NCBI GenBank assembly: GCA_007694915.1
Contig: REEV01000055.1
Coordinates: 1 to 45,024 of the forward strand
Direction of reading: 5' to 3'
DNA length: 45,024 nucleotides
Source of the DNA: Cyanobium sp. PLM2.Bin73
Lineage (GTDB): Bacteria > Cyanobacteriota > Cyanobacteriia > PCC-6307 > Cyanobiaceae
Position numbers and translations under genes: made by a program. Shown piece by piece: positions 26,269 through 34,229 of this stretch. The number at the start of each line of letters is the position of its first letter. Positions within the stretch are counted from its first letter, which is position 1. Under the pieces are notes generated by a model, which was not told where the DNA came from, did no database searches, and worked only from the letters and a program-made list of their open reading frames with translations.

Positions 26269-26979
26269 TTATGCGAACCCCCGGCCCCTTGATCCAGGCT
26301 GCTGGTCCAATGTCCTGAACTCAATCCTGTCGCTGCCTGGGTCGTAGAGGGTGTAGTGGAGGCCTGAGCCAATGCCGATCACTTTGCGCTGGGGTACCAC
26401 CTGCTGAAGCTGCCGTTCACCTTCCAGATCGCGCACGTGGGAATCGATGCCCCCACCCGTGAGATCCACACTGAACTGCTCGCCGCTGCGCGCCGTGAAC
26501 AGGCGGTTCACATCCATGCGTGTGAGGCGATCCAACAGCAACAGTGGGGAACTGCCGGTGTTGAGGCTGTCGCCCACGTCGGCTGAGCTGCCGTGCAGCA
26601 GGGCGCAGTCGAGCTCAATGAAGCCGAACTGCAGCGCTGCCAGCCACTGCAGATGCCCGGGATCAACCGCTTGCAGAAGGGCATCAACCGCCGCCTCACC
26701 CTGGCTGAGCCTCAGGGCATCAGCTCGGCGGTCGCCGCGGAATGCCCTTTCGGCGAGAAGCTGATCTTCCCACCATCCATAGATGCACTGGGGTTGCAGC
26801 TCTCCTCGGCGTGGACTCTGCAGCCGATCCAGTAAGGCATTGGCATCCCGGTCAGGACCGATCAGATTCCCCAGCACAAACAGGGTGTCTACACGGCCCA
26901 CCTGCCGCAGGTCGCGTTGGATCGCCTCATAGACCTCCAGCTCGCCCTGCAGCCCACTCACCAGTGCCCAGCGTGCCAT
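26269..26979 (-). CDS. Metallophosphoesterase-fold protein lacking metal ligands
   Basis: A 236-aa homologue of the adjacent phosphoesterase in which the catalytic motifs are replaced: SDxHG reads SGLQG (residues 8-12), GDxxGYGP reads GNLIGPD (37-43), GNHD reads GWWED (68-72), and no GHTH is found. The VHGS motif survives as LLHGSSAD. Fold-level similarity (VDTLFVLGNLIGPDRDANAL) is clear, catalysis is very unlikely. It starts on the last base of the upstream stop (TGATG), so it is made together with the Cys-substituted paralogue, perhaps as a heterodimer partner or ligand sensor. It is the last gene of the operon that begins at 28627. Confidence 0.78.
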   Translation of the reverse strand: MARWALVSGLQGELEVYEAIQRDLRQVGRVDTLFVLGNLIGPDRDANALLDRLQSPRRGELQPQCIYGWWEDQLLAERAFRGDRRADALRLSQGEAAVDALLQAVDPGHLQWLAALQFGFIELDCALLHGSSADVGDSLNTGSSPLLLLDRLTRMDVNRLFTARSGEQFSVDLTGGGIDSHVRDLEGERQLQQVVPQRKVIGIGSGLHYTLYDPGSDRIEFRTLDQQPGSRGRGFA

Positions 26980-27797
26980 CAGCGCTCACACACGTGGCTG
27001 GCGTCATCGGCCCGCTCGGCATACTCAAAACCTTGGCTGAGTCGCCAGGCGAACACCGGCGGCAGGCCAGCTTCAACGATGGCCTGGCAGGTGCGTTCCA
27101 GGTCATACGGCACCTCGCGGATCTCGACGCTGCCCGTTTCCTCATCGTGAATCACGTAGGTGGCGTTGGTGTTGCCGTGGCGCGGTTCACCCACCGAGCC
27201 GGCGTTGATGATGCGGCGCACGGGCAGGGGCATCTGCCGCTCTGCTGGTGACGTGTGATCTGTGGAGCTCTGGATGCGCACGCGGATGGATCCATCCCGC
27301 AGATCACGCACGTAGGGGCGGTGGGTGTGGCCGCAGAACAGGGTGTCGGCACCTGCTGTCTCTACCCGTTCCAGCGCGGCAAAGGCATCCATGTCGGGTA
27401 GCAGGTATTCGTGCTGGCTGTTGGGACTGCCATGGACGAACAGCAGCCGGTCCCGCCGAAGAGTCATGGGCAAGCTGGCCAGAAAGACCTTGTTGGCCTC
27501 ACTCAGCTGGTCGGCGGTCCACTGGTGAGCCAGATGCCCCCGCCTCTCCGCCAGCTGGGAGGGGTAGCTGCACTCACAGGAGTTGAGCCCCTCGATGATG
27601 TCCTCATCCCAGCAGCCCTGGCAGCTGGGGATGGCGCGCTCACGCACCAGCTCCACCACCTCATTGGGCTGAGGCCCGTAGCCCACCAGATCACCCAGGC
27701 AGGTGATGGTGGTGATGCCGAGCTGGTCGATGTCCGCCAGCACCGCTTCCAGAGCGGCGAGGTTGGCGTGCAGGCAAGACATCACGGCGTGGGTCAT
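26979..27797 (-). CDS. Metallophosphoesterase with Cys-substituted metal site
   Basis: A 272-aa calcineurin-like phosphoesterase of the YfcE/ApaH-like type. Conserved: GDLVGYGPQPNEV (Asp36), VHGSPNSQHE, CGHTHRPY and NAGSVGEPR. Changed: the first motif SDxHGN reads SCLHAN (Asp to Cys8, His10 kept), and GNHD reads GCWDED (Asn to Cys62, His to Trp63), followed by Cys74 and Cys76. Two metal-binding positions are thus cysteines, which would favour Zn2+ or redox-type chemistry over Mn/Fe. Substrate is unknown. It lies between the COG0523-like gene and the ligand-less paralogue in an operon with a perfect Zur box. Confidence 0.85.
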   Translation of the reverse strand: MTHAVMSCLHANLAALEAVLADIDQLGITTITCLGDLVGYGPQPNEVVELVRERAIPSCQGCWDEDIIEGLNSCECSYPSQLAERRGHLAHQWTADQLSEANKVFLASLPMTLRRDRLLFVHGSPNSQHEYLLPDMDAFAALERVETAGADTLFCGHTHRPYVRDLRDGSIRVRIQSSTDHTSPAERQMPLPVRRIINAGSVGEPRHGNTNATYVIHDEETGSVEIREVPYDLERTCQAIVEAGLPPVFAWRLSQGFEYAERADDASHVCER

Positions 27798-27841
27798 GGA
27801 GTGGTGGCGCTGGGGTGGGTGCGTCGGCGGGGCGGTGGGGA

Positions 27842-28627
27842 TCAGCTGGCCGCACTCGGCTGGGGAACCGGGAGCCGCAGGGCCGCCTGCTGCAGCTCCA
27901 GGGCGGCATCGCTGAGCAGGCAGTCGGACAGCGTGGTCTCGATCCCCCCTGAAGCGAGGGCCTTGCCCTGAACCACCAGCCGTGAGAGGCGCGCTGGCCG
28001 CCCCTGTGGAGGGGCCACCGCAGTCAGCGGCTCAAACTGGGAGCCGCTCTGGCTCACCATCCAGTTGAAGAAGAAGCCACGGCCATCGGGCAGGTTGAAC
28101 AGGGCCTTGGCCCGATAGACATCGCCGTAGGCACCGTTCACCAGCTCAAACCAGAAACTGCTCAGGCTGGCTGGATCCCACACAGTCCCGCTGAGGTTGT
28201 GCCACCACGACTCCAGCCGGCGGAAATCGAGGGTGTCCTGGGCGGGTAGCTCCCGGTCCCGGCCGAAGTGCAGGTGAGCGTCGGGCACGAGGTGGTGGGC
28301 GTCCAGCGCGGGAATGAGTCGGCGGTCGATGCCATCCGGCCCGGAGGCGGAGGGCGGCTGGAACTGCGGCACCTCGATCAGGGCTAGCAGGTTGTCGGGA
28401 CGGGGCGCCAGGGCATGGTCCGGGTTGGCCAGATCGAGCAGGTTATCCACCCGGTCCTGCAGCACAGCGGCATCGATGCCGCCGTCGCGGGCCTGCTGCT
28501 GGCCCTCGTCACCGAAGCCGCCGAGGCGCAGGTAGGCCCTCGGCCCGCGGTGGGCCTGGAGCCGCTGGCAGATCCAGGTGGTTTTTCCGCACCCGGGGGG
28601 GCCGGAGATCAGCAAGGTGTGGCCCAT
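27842..28627 (-). CDS. COG0523-related P-loop protein without CxCC motif
   Basis: A 261-aa P-loop protein: Walker A GPPGCGKTT (residues 9-17), and a C-terminal CobW-like domain (about 165-235, with YGDVYRAKALFNLPDGR and RLSRLVVQGKAL). The middle is short and lacks the CxCC metal motif, the ETTGLADP block and a clear NKxD, so GTP specificity is doubtful. It resembles a stripped COG0523 protein more than any other family I know. It is first in an operon with two phosphoesterase homologues and 70 bases downstream of a perfect Zur box (28698-28712). An insertase or chaperone for the phosphoesterases is a testable idea. Confidence 0.75.
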   Translation of the reverse strand: MGHTLLISGPPGCGKTTWICQRLQAHRGPRAYLRLGGFGDEGQQQARDGGIDAAVLQDRVDNLLDLANPDHALAPRPDNLLALIEVPQFQPPSASGPDGIDRRLIPALDAHHLVPDAHLHFGRDRELPAQDTLDFRRLESWWHNLSGTVWDPASLSSFWFELVNGAYGDVYRAKALFNLPDGRGFFFNWMVSQSGSQFEPLTAVAPPQGRPARLSRLVVQGKALASGGIETTLSDCLLSDAALELQQAALRLPVPQPSAAS

Positions 28628-28697
28628 GACGACTCCCTAAAGCGCTCAAGCCCGGCGTCCAGCGCAGCCCCGGCGTCGGGCTGAGCCGGTCAGGGCC

Positions 28698-28712
28698 TGA
28701 GAACGGTTCTCA
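28698..28712. promoter_or_regulatory. Perfect Zur box before P-loop/phosphoesterase operon
   Basis: TGAGAAC-G-GTTCTCA is a perfect 7-1-7 palindrome, 70 bases upstream of the 28627 start. Together with the box at 28793 it makes a two-operator divergent control region. Confidence 0.9.
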
Positions 28713-28792
28713 TTATGAATGATGGGCTGCTGCCCCGCCGCCGCGCTGGCCTTGGTTGCCCTGGGGAGCGGGGCCGCGCGCCTAAGGTGCGC

Positions 28793-28807
28793 TGAGAATC
28801 GTTCTCA
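28793..28807. promoter_or_regulatory. Zur box before znuC-znuB copy 1
   Basis: TGAGAAT-C-GTTCTCA matches both half-site consensus sequences fully (one non-paired position) and ends 32 bases before the preferred znuC start at 28840. It overlaps an ATG at 28807, arguing against that codon as the start. Confidence 0.9.
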
Positions 28808-28839
28808 TGGGCTCTGGATGGCAGATGGCGGGGCGGCCC

Positions 28840-29616
28840 ATGGCTGAGCTGGTGCTGCAGGTGAGCGGACTGCGGGTGCTGCGCGACGGTGTGCCCGTGG
28901 TGGATGACGTGAGCTTTGCCTTGCCCGCCGAGAGCGACACGGCCCTGGTGGGCCCCAATGGCGCCGGCAAGAGCACCCTGGTGGCGGCCGTGCTGGGGTT
29001 GCTGCCCCGCCAGGCCGGCGAGGTGCGGCTGCTGGGCCAGCCCCTCAGCCCCCAGGGCCGCTGGCCCCGGTCCGTGCGCGCTCAGGTGGCCTACCTCCCC
29101 CAGAGCCTGGCGGTGGAGGGCCGGTTCCCCCTCACGGTGCGGGATTTTGTGGGTTTCGGCTTTGATCCGCCCGGCCCGCGCTGGCCCTGGCGGGGTGCGG
29201 AGCGGCGCCGCCAGGCGATCGAGCGGGCCCTGGAGCGCACCCAGTGCCGTGCCCTGGGCAGGCGCTTGATCAGCGAGCTCTCCGGCGGCCAGTGGAAGCG
29301 GGTGCAGCTCGCCTTCTGCGTGGTGCGGCCCCGCCGGCTGCTGGTGCTCGATGAGGCCCAGGCGGGCCTGGATGCCCCCTCCAGTGAGCGCTTTCAACAG
29401 CTGCTGCTGGATCTGCGACGCCAGGAGGGCTGGACCGTGCTGCAGGTGTCCCACGATCTGGAGATGGTGCGCCGCAGCTGCGACCAGGTGCTGTGCCTCA
29501 ACCGCCAGCTGCGCTGCAGCGGCAGCCCCGACCATGCCCTCAGTCCGCAGCGGCTGGCGGAGCTCTACGGCCCCGGCTATGTGCCCTACCAGCACCACCA
29601 CGCGCCCCTGTCCTGA
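28840..29616 (+). CDS. znuC: Zinc ABC transporter ATPase ZnuC (copy 1)
   Basis: A 258-aa ATPase: Walker A GPNGAGKST, Q-loop YLPQSLAV, signature LSGGQWKRVQLA, Walker B LLVLDEAQ (Ala-Gln after the catalytic Glu is unusual but shared with the second copy) and SHDLEMV. The C-terminus is His-rich (YQHHHAPLS). In-frame ATGs at 28807 and 28825 lie in or next to the Zur box, so 28840 is preferred. The stop overlaps the permease start (TGATG). ZnuA is not adjacent; it is encoded at 12978. Confidence 0.9.
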   Translation: MAELVLQVSGLRVLRDGVPVVDDVSFALPAESDTALVGPNGAGKSTLVAAVLGLLPRQAGEVRLLGQPLSPQGRWPRSVRAQVAYLPQSLAVEGRFPLTVRDFVGFGFDPPGPRWPWRGAERRRQAIERALERTQCRALGRRLISELSGGQWKRVQLAFCVVRPRRLLVLDEAQAGLDAPSSERFQQLLLDLRRQEGWTVLQVSHDLEMVRRSCDQVLCLNRQLRCSGSPDHALSPQRLAELYGPGYVPYQHHHAPLS

Positions 29617-30443
29617 TGGCCGCTGTTGAGGCTCTGCCGGCGCTTCTGGCGCTGCCGTTCATGCAGCGGGCCCTGCTGGGCGGGCTGCTCACCGGAGCCC
29701 TGGGCGGGCTGCTGGGCAGCGTGGCCGTGCTGCGTCAGCTCTCCTTCTTCAGCGACGCCCTCGGCCATTCGGCCCTGCTCGGCATCAGCCTGGGGATCCT
29801 GCTGGGGGTCAATCCCACCCTGGTGCTGGTGCCCTTTGCCGTGCTGTTCGCCCTGCTGGTGAACCAGCTGGTGCAGCGCAGCCGCCTGCCCACCGATGCC
29901 CTGCTGAACATCGTGTATTCCACCTCCCTGGCCTTCGCCGTGGTGGCCCTGAGCCTGGTGGACACCTACCGCGGCAACATCCAGCAGCTGCTCTTCGGTG
30001 ACATCCTCGGCATCAGCTGGCCGGATCTCTGGGTGATCGCCGGCCTGGCCGTGCTGGCCCTGGGCTACCTGATCGTGAGCCTCAGGGCCCAGGTGCTGCT
30101 CATCCTCAACGACGACCTGGCCGGGGCCTTTGGCGTTCGCATCAGCGCCCACCGGCTGGCCTTCATCGTGCTGCTGGCCGTGGTGGTGGCGGTGTCGATC
30201 AAGGCCGTGGGGGTGCTGCTGATCAGCGCCTTCGTGGTGATCCCCGCCTGTGCGGCGCGGCTGGTGAGCCGCCGCTTCTCCACCTACGTGCTCACGTCGG
30301 TGCTGCTGGGGGGCAGTTGCGCCGTGCTGGGCCTGCTCGGCTCCGGGCTCACCAACCTGCCCTCTGGCCCCTGTGTGGTGATCGTGCAGTTCGCCGGGTT
30401 CCTGCTGGCCCTGCTCTGGAGCCGGCTCGTGGTGCCCGCCTGA
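29616..30443 (+). CDS. znuB: Zinc ABC transporter permease ZnuB (copy 1)
   Basis: A 275-aa ABC-3 family permease with eight or so membrane segments. Characteristic blocks: GSVAVLRQLSFFSDALGHSA, ALLNIVYSTSLAFAVVAL and SIKAVGVLLISAFVVIPACA. Closely similar along its length to the permease at 36515. It forms a two-gene unit with znuC and would accept zinc from the single ZnuA. Confidence 0.92.
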   Translation: MAAVEALPALLALPFMQRALLGGLLTGALGGLLGSVAVLRQLSFFSDALGHSALLGISLGILLGVNPTLVLVPFAVLFALLVNQLVQRSRLPTDALLNIVYSTSLAFAVVALSLVDTYRGNIQQLLFGDILGISWPDLWVIAGLAVLALGYLIVSLRAQVLLILNDDLAGAFGVRISAHRLAFIVLLAVVVAVSIKAVGVLLISAFVVIPACAARLVSRRFSTYVLTSVLLGGSCAVLGLLGSGLTNLPSGPCVVIVQFAGFLLALLWSRLVVPA

Positions 30444-30458
30444 TTCAGTCGCCGGATT

Positions 30459-30731
30459 TCAGTCGCCGGCCTCGATCGTCATCCACAGGGTGTGGTGGGC
30501 ATCCACCACCTCCAGGGCCTCGAGATGCTCGGCCGTGAGGGCGCGGGCATCGTCCAGCCGCCACTGCAGGCTGAGCTTTGACAGCCGCTGCATGCACCAG
30601 TCGCGCACCTGGGTGAGCTGCAGGGTGCGATTGAGGTCGGTGGATTCCATCGGCCCGTGGGCGGCGGGGTGTTTCACTGTGCTGGAGGGCCAGCGTTGCA
30701 GCTGATCCGATTGCACAAGGGCGTGTGTCAT
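30459..30731 (-). CDS. Small conserved-looking protein, unknown function
   Basis: A 90-aa (or 63-aa from the ATG at 30650) soluble protein I cannot assign. The C-terminal part looks helical (DLNRTLQLTQVRDWCMQRLS, then WRLDDARALTAEHLEALEVV). The codon pattern fits a gene, and it is convergent with znuB. Just before its stop, an imperfect 13-base direct repeat (NTTCAGTCGCCGG) marks the end of both genes. No regulatory site is evident upstream. Confidence 0.5.
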   Translation of the reverse strand: MTHALVQSDQLQRWPSSTVKHPAAHGPMESTDLNRTLQLTQVRDWCMQRLSKLSLQWRLDDARALTAEHLEALEVVDAHHTLWMTIEAGD

Positions 30732-30818
30732 TTGTTGCGACGCAGGGTGGCTGGTGCCTTTGATCAGACCCTGTTCACAACGTCTTTCTGACCTGGCATC
30801 AGTACGATCCGTTGGAAG

Positions 30819-30849
30819 AGATCATGGAATAACAAAGATCATGGAATAA
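30819..30849 (+). repeat. Tandem 17-bp direct repeat in ferritin-feoB2 leader
   Basis: AGATCATGGAATAA occurs twice with 17-base period (30819-30832 and 30836-30849), inside an AT-richer, gene-free stretch (30732-30975) upstream of the ferritin gene. A shorter repeat CTGAACTT follows at about 30875-30895. A regulator site pair or promoter duplication is possible; no Zur box occurs here. Confidence 0.5.
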
Positions 30850-30987
30850 ACCGCCCTTGCAGCTGGGTTTAGGGCTGAACTTCAACTTCTGAACTTAACC
30901 GGCCGAGCTTCAGCCACCGCCTGTTACAAGGCTTCATCGCGCGCCCATCGCGTGCGTACCGTTTCTTCAGCCGTAATGCGCATCCCG

Positions 30988-31512
30988 ATGCAGGACCTCA
31001 CCCAGGCCATCAACAACCATCTCGCCTCCGAATTCCAGGCCAGCCACACCTATCTGGCCATGTCGATCTGGCTGCGGGAGAAGGATCTGGCCGGCTTCTC
31101 CCAGTACATGCTCGAGAAGAGCAATGAGGAGCGGGGCCATGCCGCCCGCATGATCTCCTATCTGGTGGACTGTGATGAGCCGGTGGAGCTGCCCACCATC
31201 GAGGCTCCCGAGCGCAGCTGGCCGTCGGTGCAACAGCTGTTCGATCGGGTGTTCGAGATGGAGAAGCAGGTCACCGCCTCGATCAACCGCCTCTACTCCC
31301 TGGCCGAGCAGGCGGGGGAGCGCAGCGCCTCGGCGATGCTCGATTGGTTTGTGAACGAGCAGATCCAGGAGGAGGCCGAGGCCCGCTTCGTGCTCAAGCG
31401 CCTGCGCCTGGCCGGCGACAACAGTGCCGCCCTGCTGCTGCTGGATCAGCAGTTTCTCGAGGGCAACGCCCTGGCCCACGTGAAGACGGGCATCAGTGGG
31501 GGCGGCCAGTGA
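30988..31512 (+). CDS. Ferritin (non-haem type, FtnA-like)
   Basis: A ferritin of about 174 aa. Ferroxidase residues are visible: Glu15 (ASEFQASHTY), Glu48 and His51 (NEERGHAARM), a Glu in the VFEMEKQV helix and EQIQEEAE in the fourth helix. It would oxidise Fe2+ and store iron. In-frame starts are ATG at 30976 or 30988 or GTG at 30952; MQDLTQAINNHL begins the usual first helix. It is 7 bases upstream of feoB2, so iron uptake and storage are co-transcribed. Sequence differs strongly from the second ferritin (33616), so they are not recent duplicates. Confidence 0.88.
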   Translation: MQDLTQAINNHLASEFQASHTYLAMSIWLREKDLAGFSQYMLEKSNEERGHAARMISYLVDCDEPVELPTIEAPERSWPSVQQLFDRVFEMEKQVTASINRLYSLAEQAGERSASAMLDWFVNEQIQEEAEARFVLKRLRLAGDNSAALLLLDQQFLEGNALAHVKTGISGGGQ

Positions 31513-31519
31513 CGATGCC

Positions 31520-33349
31520 ATGACCCAGGCTCCAGCCCTCACGGTGGCCCTGGTGGGCATGCCCAACACCGGCAAGTCCACCCTCTACAACCGCCTCACG
31601 GGCGGCAACGCGGTGATCGCCAACTGGCCCGGGCTCACCGTGGAGCTGCTGTGTGGGCCGATGCCGGCGGATCGGCGGGGGCGGGGCTACACCCTGGTGG
31701 ATCTGCCGGGCATCCACGATCTCACGGGCAGCAGTGAAGATGAAGCGGTGGTGCAGCGCTTCCTGCGCCACACGCCTCCGGCGCTGGTGGTGGTGGTGGT
31801 GAACGCCAGCCAGATCGCCCATCAGCTGCGCTTTGTGCTGCAGATGGGCCAGCAGGGCATTCCCCTGGTGGTGGCCCTGAACATGAGCGACGAGTCGCGC
31901 CAGCTGGGCATCGCCATCGACCACCAGCGGCTCAGCGCTGAGCTGGGTCTACCGGTGCTGCCAATCAGCGCCAAGCGCAACCAGGGCATTCACGAGCTGA
32001 TCGACGCCCTGCACCAGCTCGGCGAGCGGCTCCCAGCGGCAGGTGAGCAACCCGAGCCTGCCAACGGATCCCTGCGAGCTGCGCAGGATCTCGATGCCCG
32101 GGGGGACGCCCTGGCCGCCGCTGCCGTCACCCTGCCGGAACGGCTGATCAACCGCGGCACCCGCCGGGCCGATCGCCTGCTGATGCATCCCGTGGTGGGG
32201 CTGGTGGTCTTCCTGGTGATCGTGCTGGCGATGTTCCAGCTGCTCTACGCCGTGGGCACGCCGCTGCAGGACCTGCTCGGCCAACTGATCGACTGGACCC
32301 AGATCGCCGTGCTGGAGCCGCTGCTGCAGGCCGCCGGCGCTCCGGAATTCCTGCGCGGCTTTCTGGTGGATGGGGTGTGGCTGGGCGTGGGCACGGTGGC
32401 CACGTTCCTGCCGATCATCTTTCTCTTCTACGTGATCATGGCGGTGGTGGAGGATTCGGGTTATCTGCCCCGCGCCGCCTTCCTGATGGATGGCTTCATG
32501 CGCTGGCTGGGGCTCGATGGCCGGGCCTTCGTGCTGCAGGTGATGGGCTTCGGCTGCAACGTGCCCTCGATCCTGGGCACCCGGGTGATCCGGGATCGCG
32601 GCATGCGCCTGCTGGCCATGCTCTGCATTCCCTTCTCGCTCTGCCAGGCCCGGCTCACGGTGTTCCTCTTCATGGCGGCGGTGTTCTTCCCGCGGCCCTG
32701 GTGGGCACCCGGACTGGTGGTGTTCAGCTTCTACGTGCTCAGTTTCCTGGCGGCGGTGATCACCGGCCTGGTGTTTCAGCGCGCCTTCCCCAGTCGCGAG
32801 GCCTTGATCCTCGAACTGCCGCCCTACCGTTCCCCGAGCGTGGCCACGATCCTGCGGCGCGGCTGGACCGCGATGCTCAATTTCCTGGTGACCACGCGGG
32901 TGTTCATCGTGGTGGGGGCCGCGGCCATCTGGCTGCTCACCCACCTGCCGCCGGGGGCCGCGCAGGGGTCGGGCGCCACCATCGCCGATGGCATCGGGGC
33001 TTTCTTCCAGCCCGTGCTGGCACCGATCGGCATGAATCCATCGCTCACCGTGTCGCTGTTCTTCGGCTTGATCGCCAAGGAGATCCTGCTGGGAGCGATG
33101 GCGGTGATCTATGCCACCAGCCAAACCGATCTGGGCGGCGTGATCAGCCAGACGATCACGCCCCTGCAGGCCCTCAGCTTCATGACCTTCGTGCTGCTCT
33201 ACACCCCTTGCCTGGGCACGGTGGCGGCGCAACTGCAGGAATCGAAGAGCCGCCGGTTCACCCTGTTGTCGCTGGGATGGTCGTTGGCTTTGGCCTGGAT
33301 CCTGGCACTTGGGGTGTATCAGGTGGGCGTCAGCCTGACACCAGGCTGA
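31520..33349 (+). CDS. FeoB-like ferrous iron transporter (copy 2, short form)
   Basis: A 609-aa FeoB homologue, about 180 residues shorter than copy 1. G domain: GMPNTGKST (13-21), DLPGIHDL, NMSD. The GDI-like linker is short and Ala/Glu-rich. Membrane part has both gate motifs in modified form (MGFGCNVPSILGTR and SLCQARLTVFLF). A role in Fe2+ uptake is likely, but the shifted gates might alter selectivity (for example Mn2+). It follows the ferritin by 7 bases, and its end is base-paired with that of the convergent feoA2. Confidence 0.88.
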   Translation: MTQAPALTVALVGMPNTGKSTLYNRLTGGNAVIANWPGLTVELLCGPMPADRRGRGYTLVDLPGIHDLTGSSEDEAVVQRFLRHTPPALVVVVVNASQIAHQLRFVLQMGQQGIPLVVALNMSDESRQLGIAIDHQRLSAELGLPVLPISAKRNQGIHELIDALHQLGERLPAAGEQPEPANGSLRAAQDLDARGDALAAAAVTLPERLINRGTRRADRLLMHPVVGLVVFLVIVLAMFQLLYAVGTPLQDLLGQLIDWTQIAVLEPLLQAAGAPEFLRGFLVDGVWLGVGTVATFLPIIFLFYVIMAVVEDSGYLPRAAFLMDGFMRWLGLDGRAFVLQVMGFGCNVPSILGTRVIRDRGMRLLAMLCIPFSLCQARLTVFLFMAAVFFPRPWWAPGLVVFSFYVLSFLAAVITGLVFQRAFPSREALILELPPYRSPSVATILRRGWTAMLNFLVTTRVFIVVGAAAIWLLTHLPPGAAQGSGATIADGIGAFFQPVLAPIGMNPSLTVSLFFGLIAKEILLGAMAVIYATSQTDLGGVISQTITPLQALSFMTFVLLYTPCLGTVAAQLQESKSRRFTLLSLGWSLALAWILALGVYQVGVSLTPG

Positions 33350-33354
33350 CGCCC
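33325..33354. terminator. 13-bp palindrome spanning both stop codons of convergent feoB2/feoA2
   Basis: GGGCGTCAGCCTG - ACAC - CAGGCTGACGCCC is a perfect 13-bp inverted repeat with a 4-base loop. The feoB2 stop (33347-33349) and the feoA2 stop (33332-33330) lie symmetrically in the two arms, so the two coding regions overlap by 20 bases inside it. Such a stem would work in both transcripts, as terminator or 3'-end stabiliser; no T tract follows. Confidence 0.65.
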
Positions 33355-33560
33355 ATCTCGTCGGCTTGATCGTGGCGGATCATGAATTCCATGATGCCGC
33401 AGGCTACATGCAGAATCCCTCCAGGTTTGCCGCGACGGAGCACTTCAACCCTGACACCGGGCTTGATGCCGATCGCCATCAGGCGCATCTGCAGATTGTG
33501 CTCTGAAGGTAGGGATTCAATCCGGAGAGCACAACCTTCGGGGGCGACACTCAGGGGCAT
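33330..33560 (-). CDS. Single-domain FeoA-like protein (copy 2)
   Basis: A 76-aa FeoA (SH3-like) protein with MRLMAIGIKPGVRVEVLRRG and LHVACGIMEFMIRHDQADEM. It is on the opposite strand from feoB2, ends inside its 3' end, and lies 55 bases downstream of the second ferritin, with which it probably shares a transcript. This is unusual, as feoA normally precedes feoB on the same strand. It likely modulates one of the two FeoB proteins. Confidence 0.85.
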   Translation of the reverse strand: MPLSVAPEGCALRIESLPSEHNLQMRLMAIGIKPGVRVEVLRRGKPGGILHVACGIMEFMIRHDQADEMGVSLVSG

Positions 33561-33615
33561 GGCTTGCGCTGATGCTGACCTTCAGCCTAAGCCCATCCCC
33601 TGGGAAGGACCGCCT

Positions 33616-34203
33616 TCAGCCCAGCTTGGTGGTCTCGTGCTTGCCGTCGCTGAGTTCGCCATCGATGATCAGCAGGGCGGCGGGCTGGTTCTGGGCGAAG
33701 CGCACTCGGCCCAGCAGGTGGGCGAAGGTGTTCTCGGAGGCCACCTGGCTGTCCACCAGCGGATCGAGGAACACGGTGGTGCGGGTGTCACCCGCACGCT
33801 CGGCCATCGCGTACATCTGCTGGAGGGAGGCAGTGACGTCGGCCTCCATGGCAAACGAGGCCGCCATGATCTCCTCCACCGAGGCCCAGCTCTGGCGCGG
33901 GGCGGGGATGTCCTGCAACTCCACGCTCTGGCCGCGGGCGATCAGGTAGTCGGCCACGGTGCCGGCATGCTCCTGTTCGTCCTGGGCCTCCTGCTTGAAG
34001 AAATGGCCGAAGCCCCGCAGTTCCCGCTCGGCAAACCAGATGGCCATGGCGAAGTAGGCGGCGCTCGCCTGACGCTCCATGGTGAGGTGCTGCTGGAGGG
34101 CCGCCAGCAGTTCGGCATCCATCGGCTGGGCCACGGCCCGGCCGGCGGGGCCGGTGTTGATCGTGATCGGAGCAGTGGATTGGGTGGCGTCGGTGGACAG
34201 CAT
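33616..34203 (-). CDS. Ferritin of the marine Synechococcus (SynFtn) type
   Basis: A 195-aa ferritin. The block MDAELLAALQQHLTMERQAS, then DEQEHAGTVADYL and DTRTTVFLDPLVDSQV closely resembles, from memory, the structurally studied ferritin of Synechococcus CC9311. Ferroxidase Glu (TMERQ) and Glu/His (DEQEHA) are present. The frame is open to 34293, but the next upstream ATG (34230) lies at the edge of a Zur-box (34215-34229), so the ATG at 34203, which gives an N-terminal arm like that of SynFtn, is preferred. Zinc-responsive control of a ferritin would be uncommon. Confidence 0.88.
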   Translation of the reverse strand: MLSTDATQSTAPITINTGPAGRAVAQPMDAELLAALQQHLTMERQASAAYFAMAIWFAERELRGFGHFFKQEAQDEQEHAGTVADYLIARGQSVELQDIPAPRQSWASVEEIMAASFAMEADVTASLQQMYAMAERAGDTRTTVFLDPLVDSQVASENTFAHLLGRVRFAQNQPAALLIIDGELSDGKHETTKLG

Positions 34204-34214
34204 CGGATCAGTGC

Positions 34215-34229
34215 TCGGAACGGTTCTCA
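34215..34229. promoter_or_regulatory. Zur-box-like operator before the SynFtn-type ferritin
   Basis: TCGGAAC-G-GTTCTCA, two mismatches from the consensus, 12 bases upstream of the preferred ferritin start. Confidence 0.7.
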
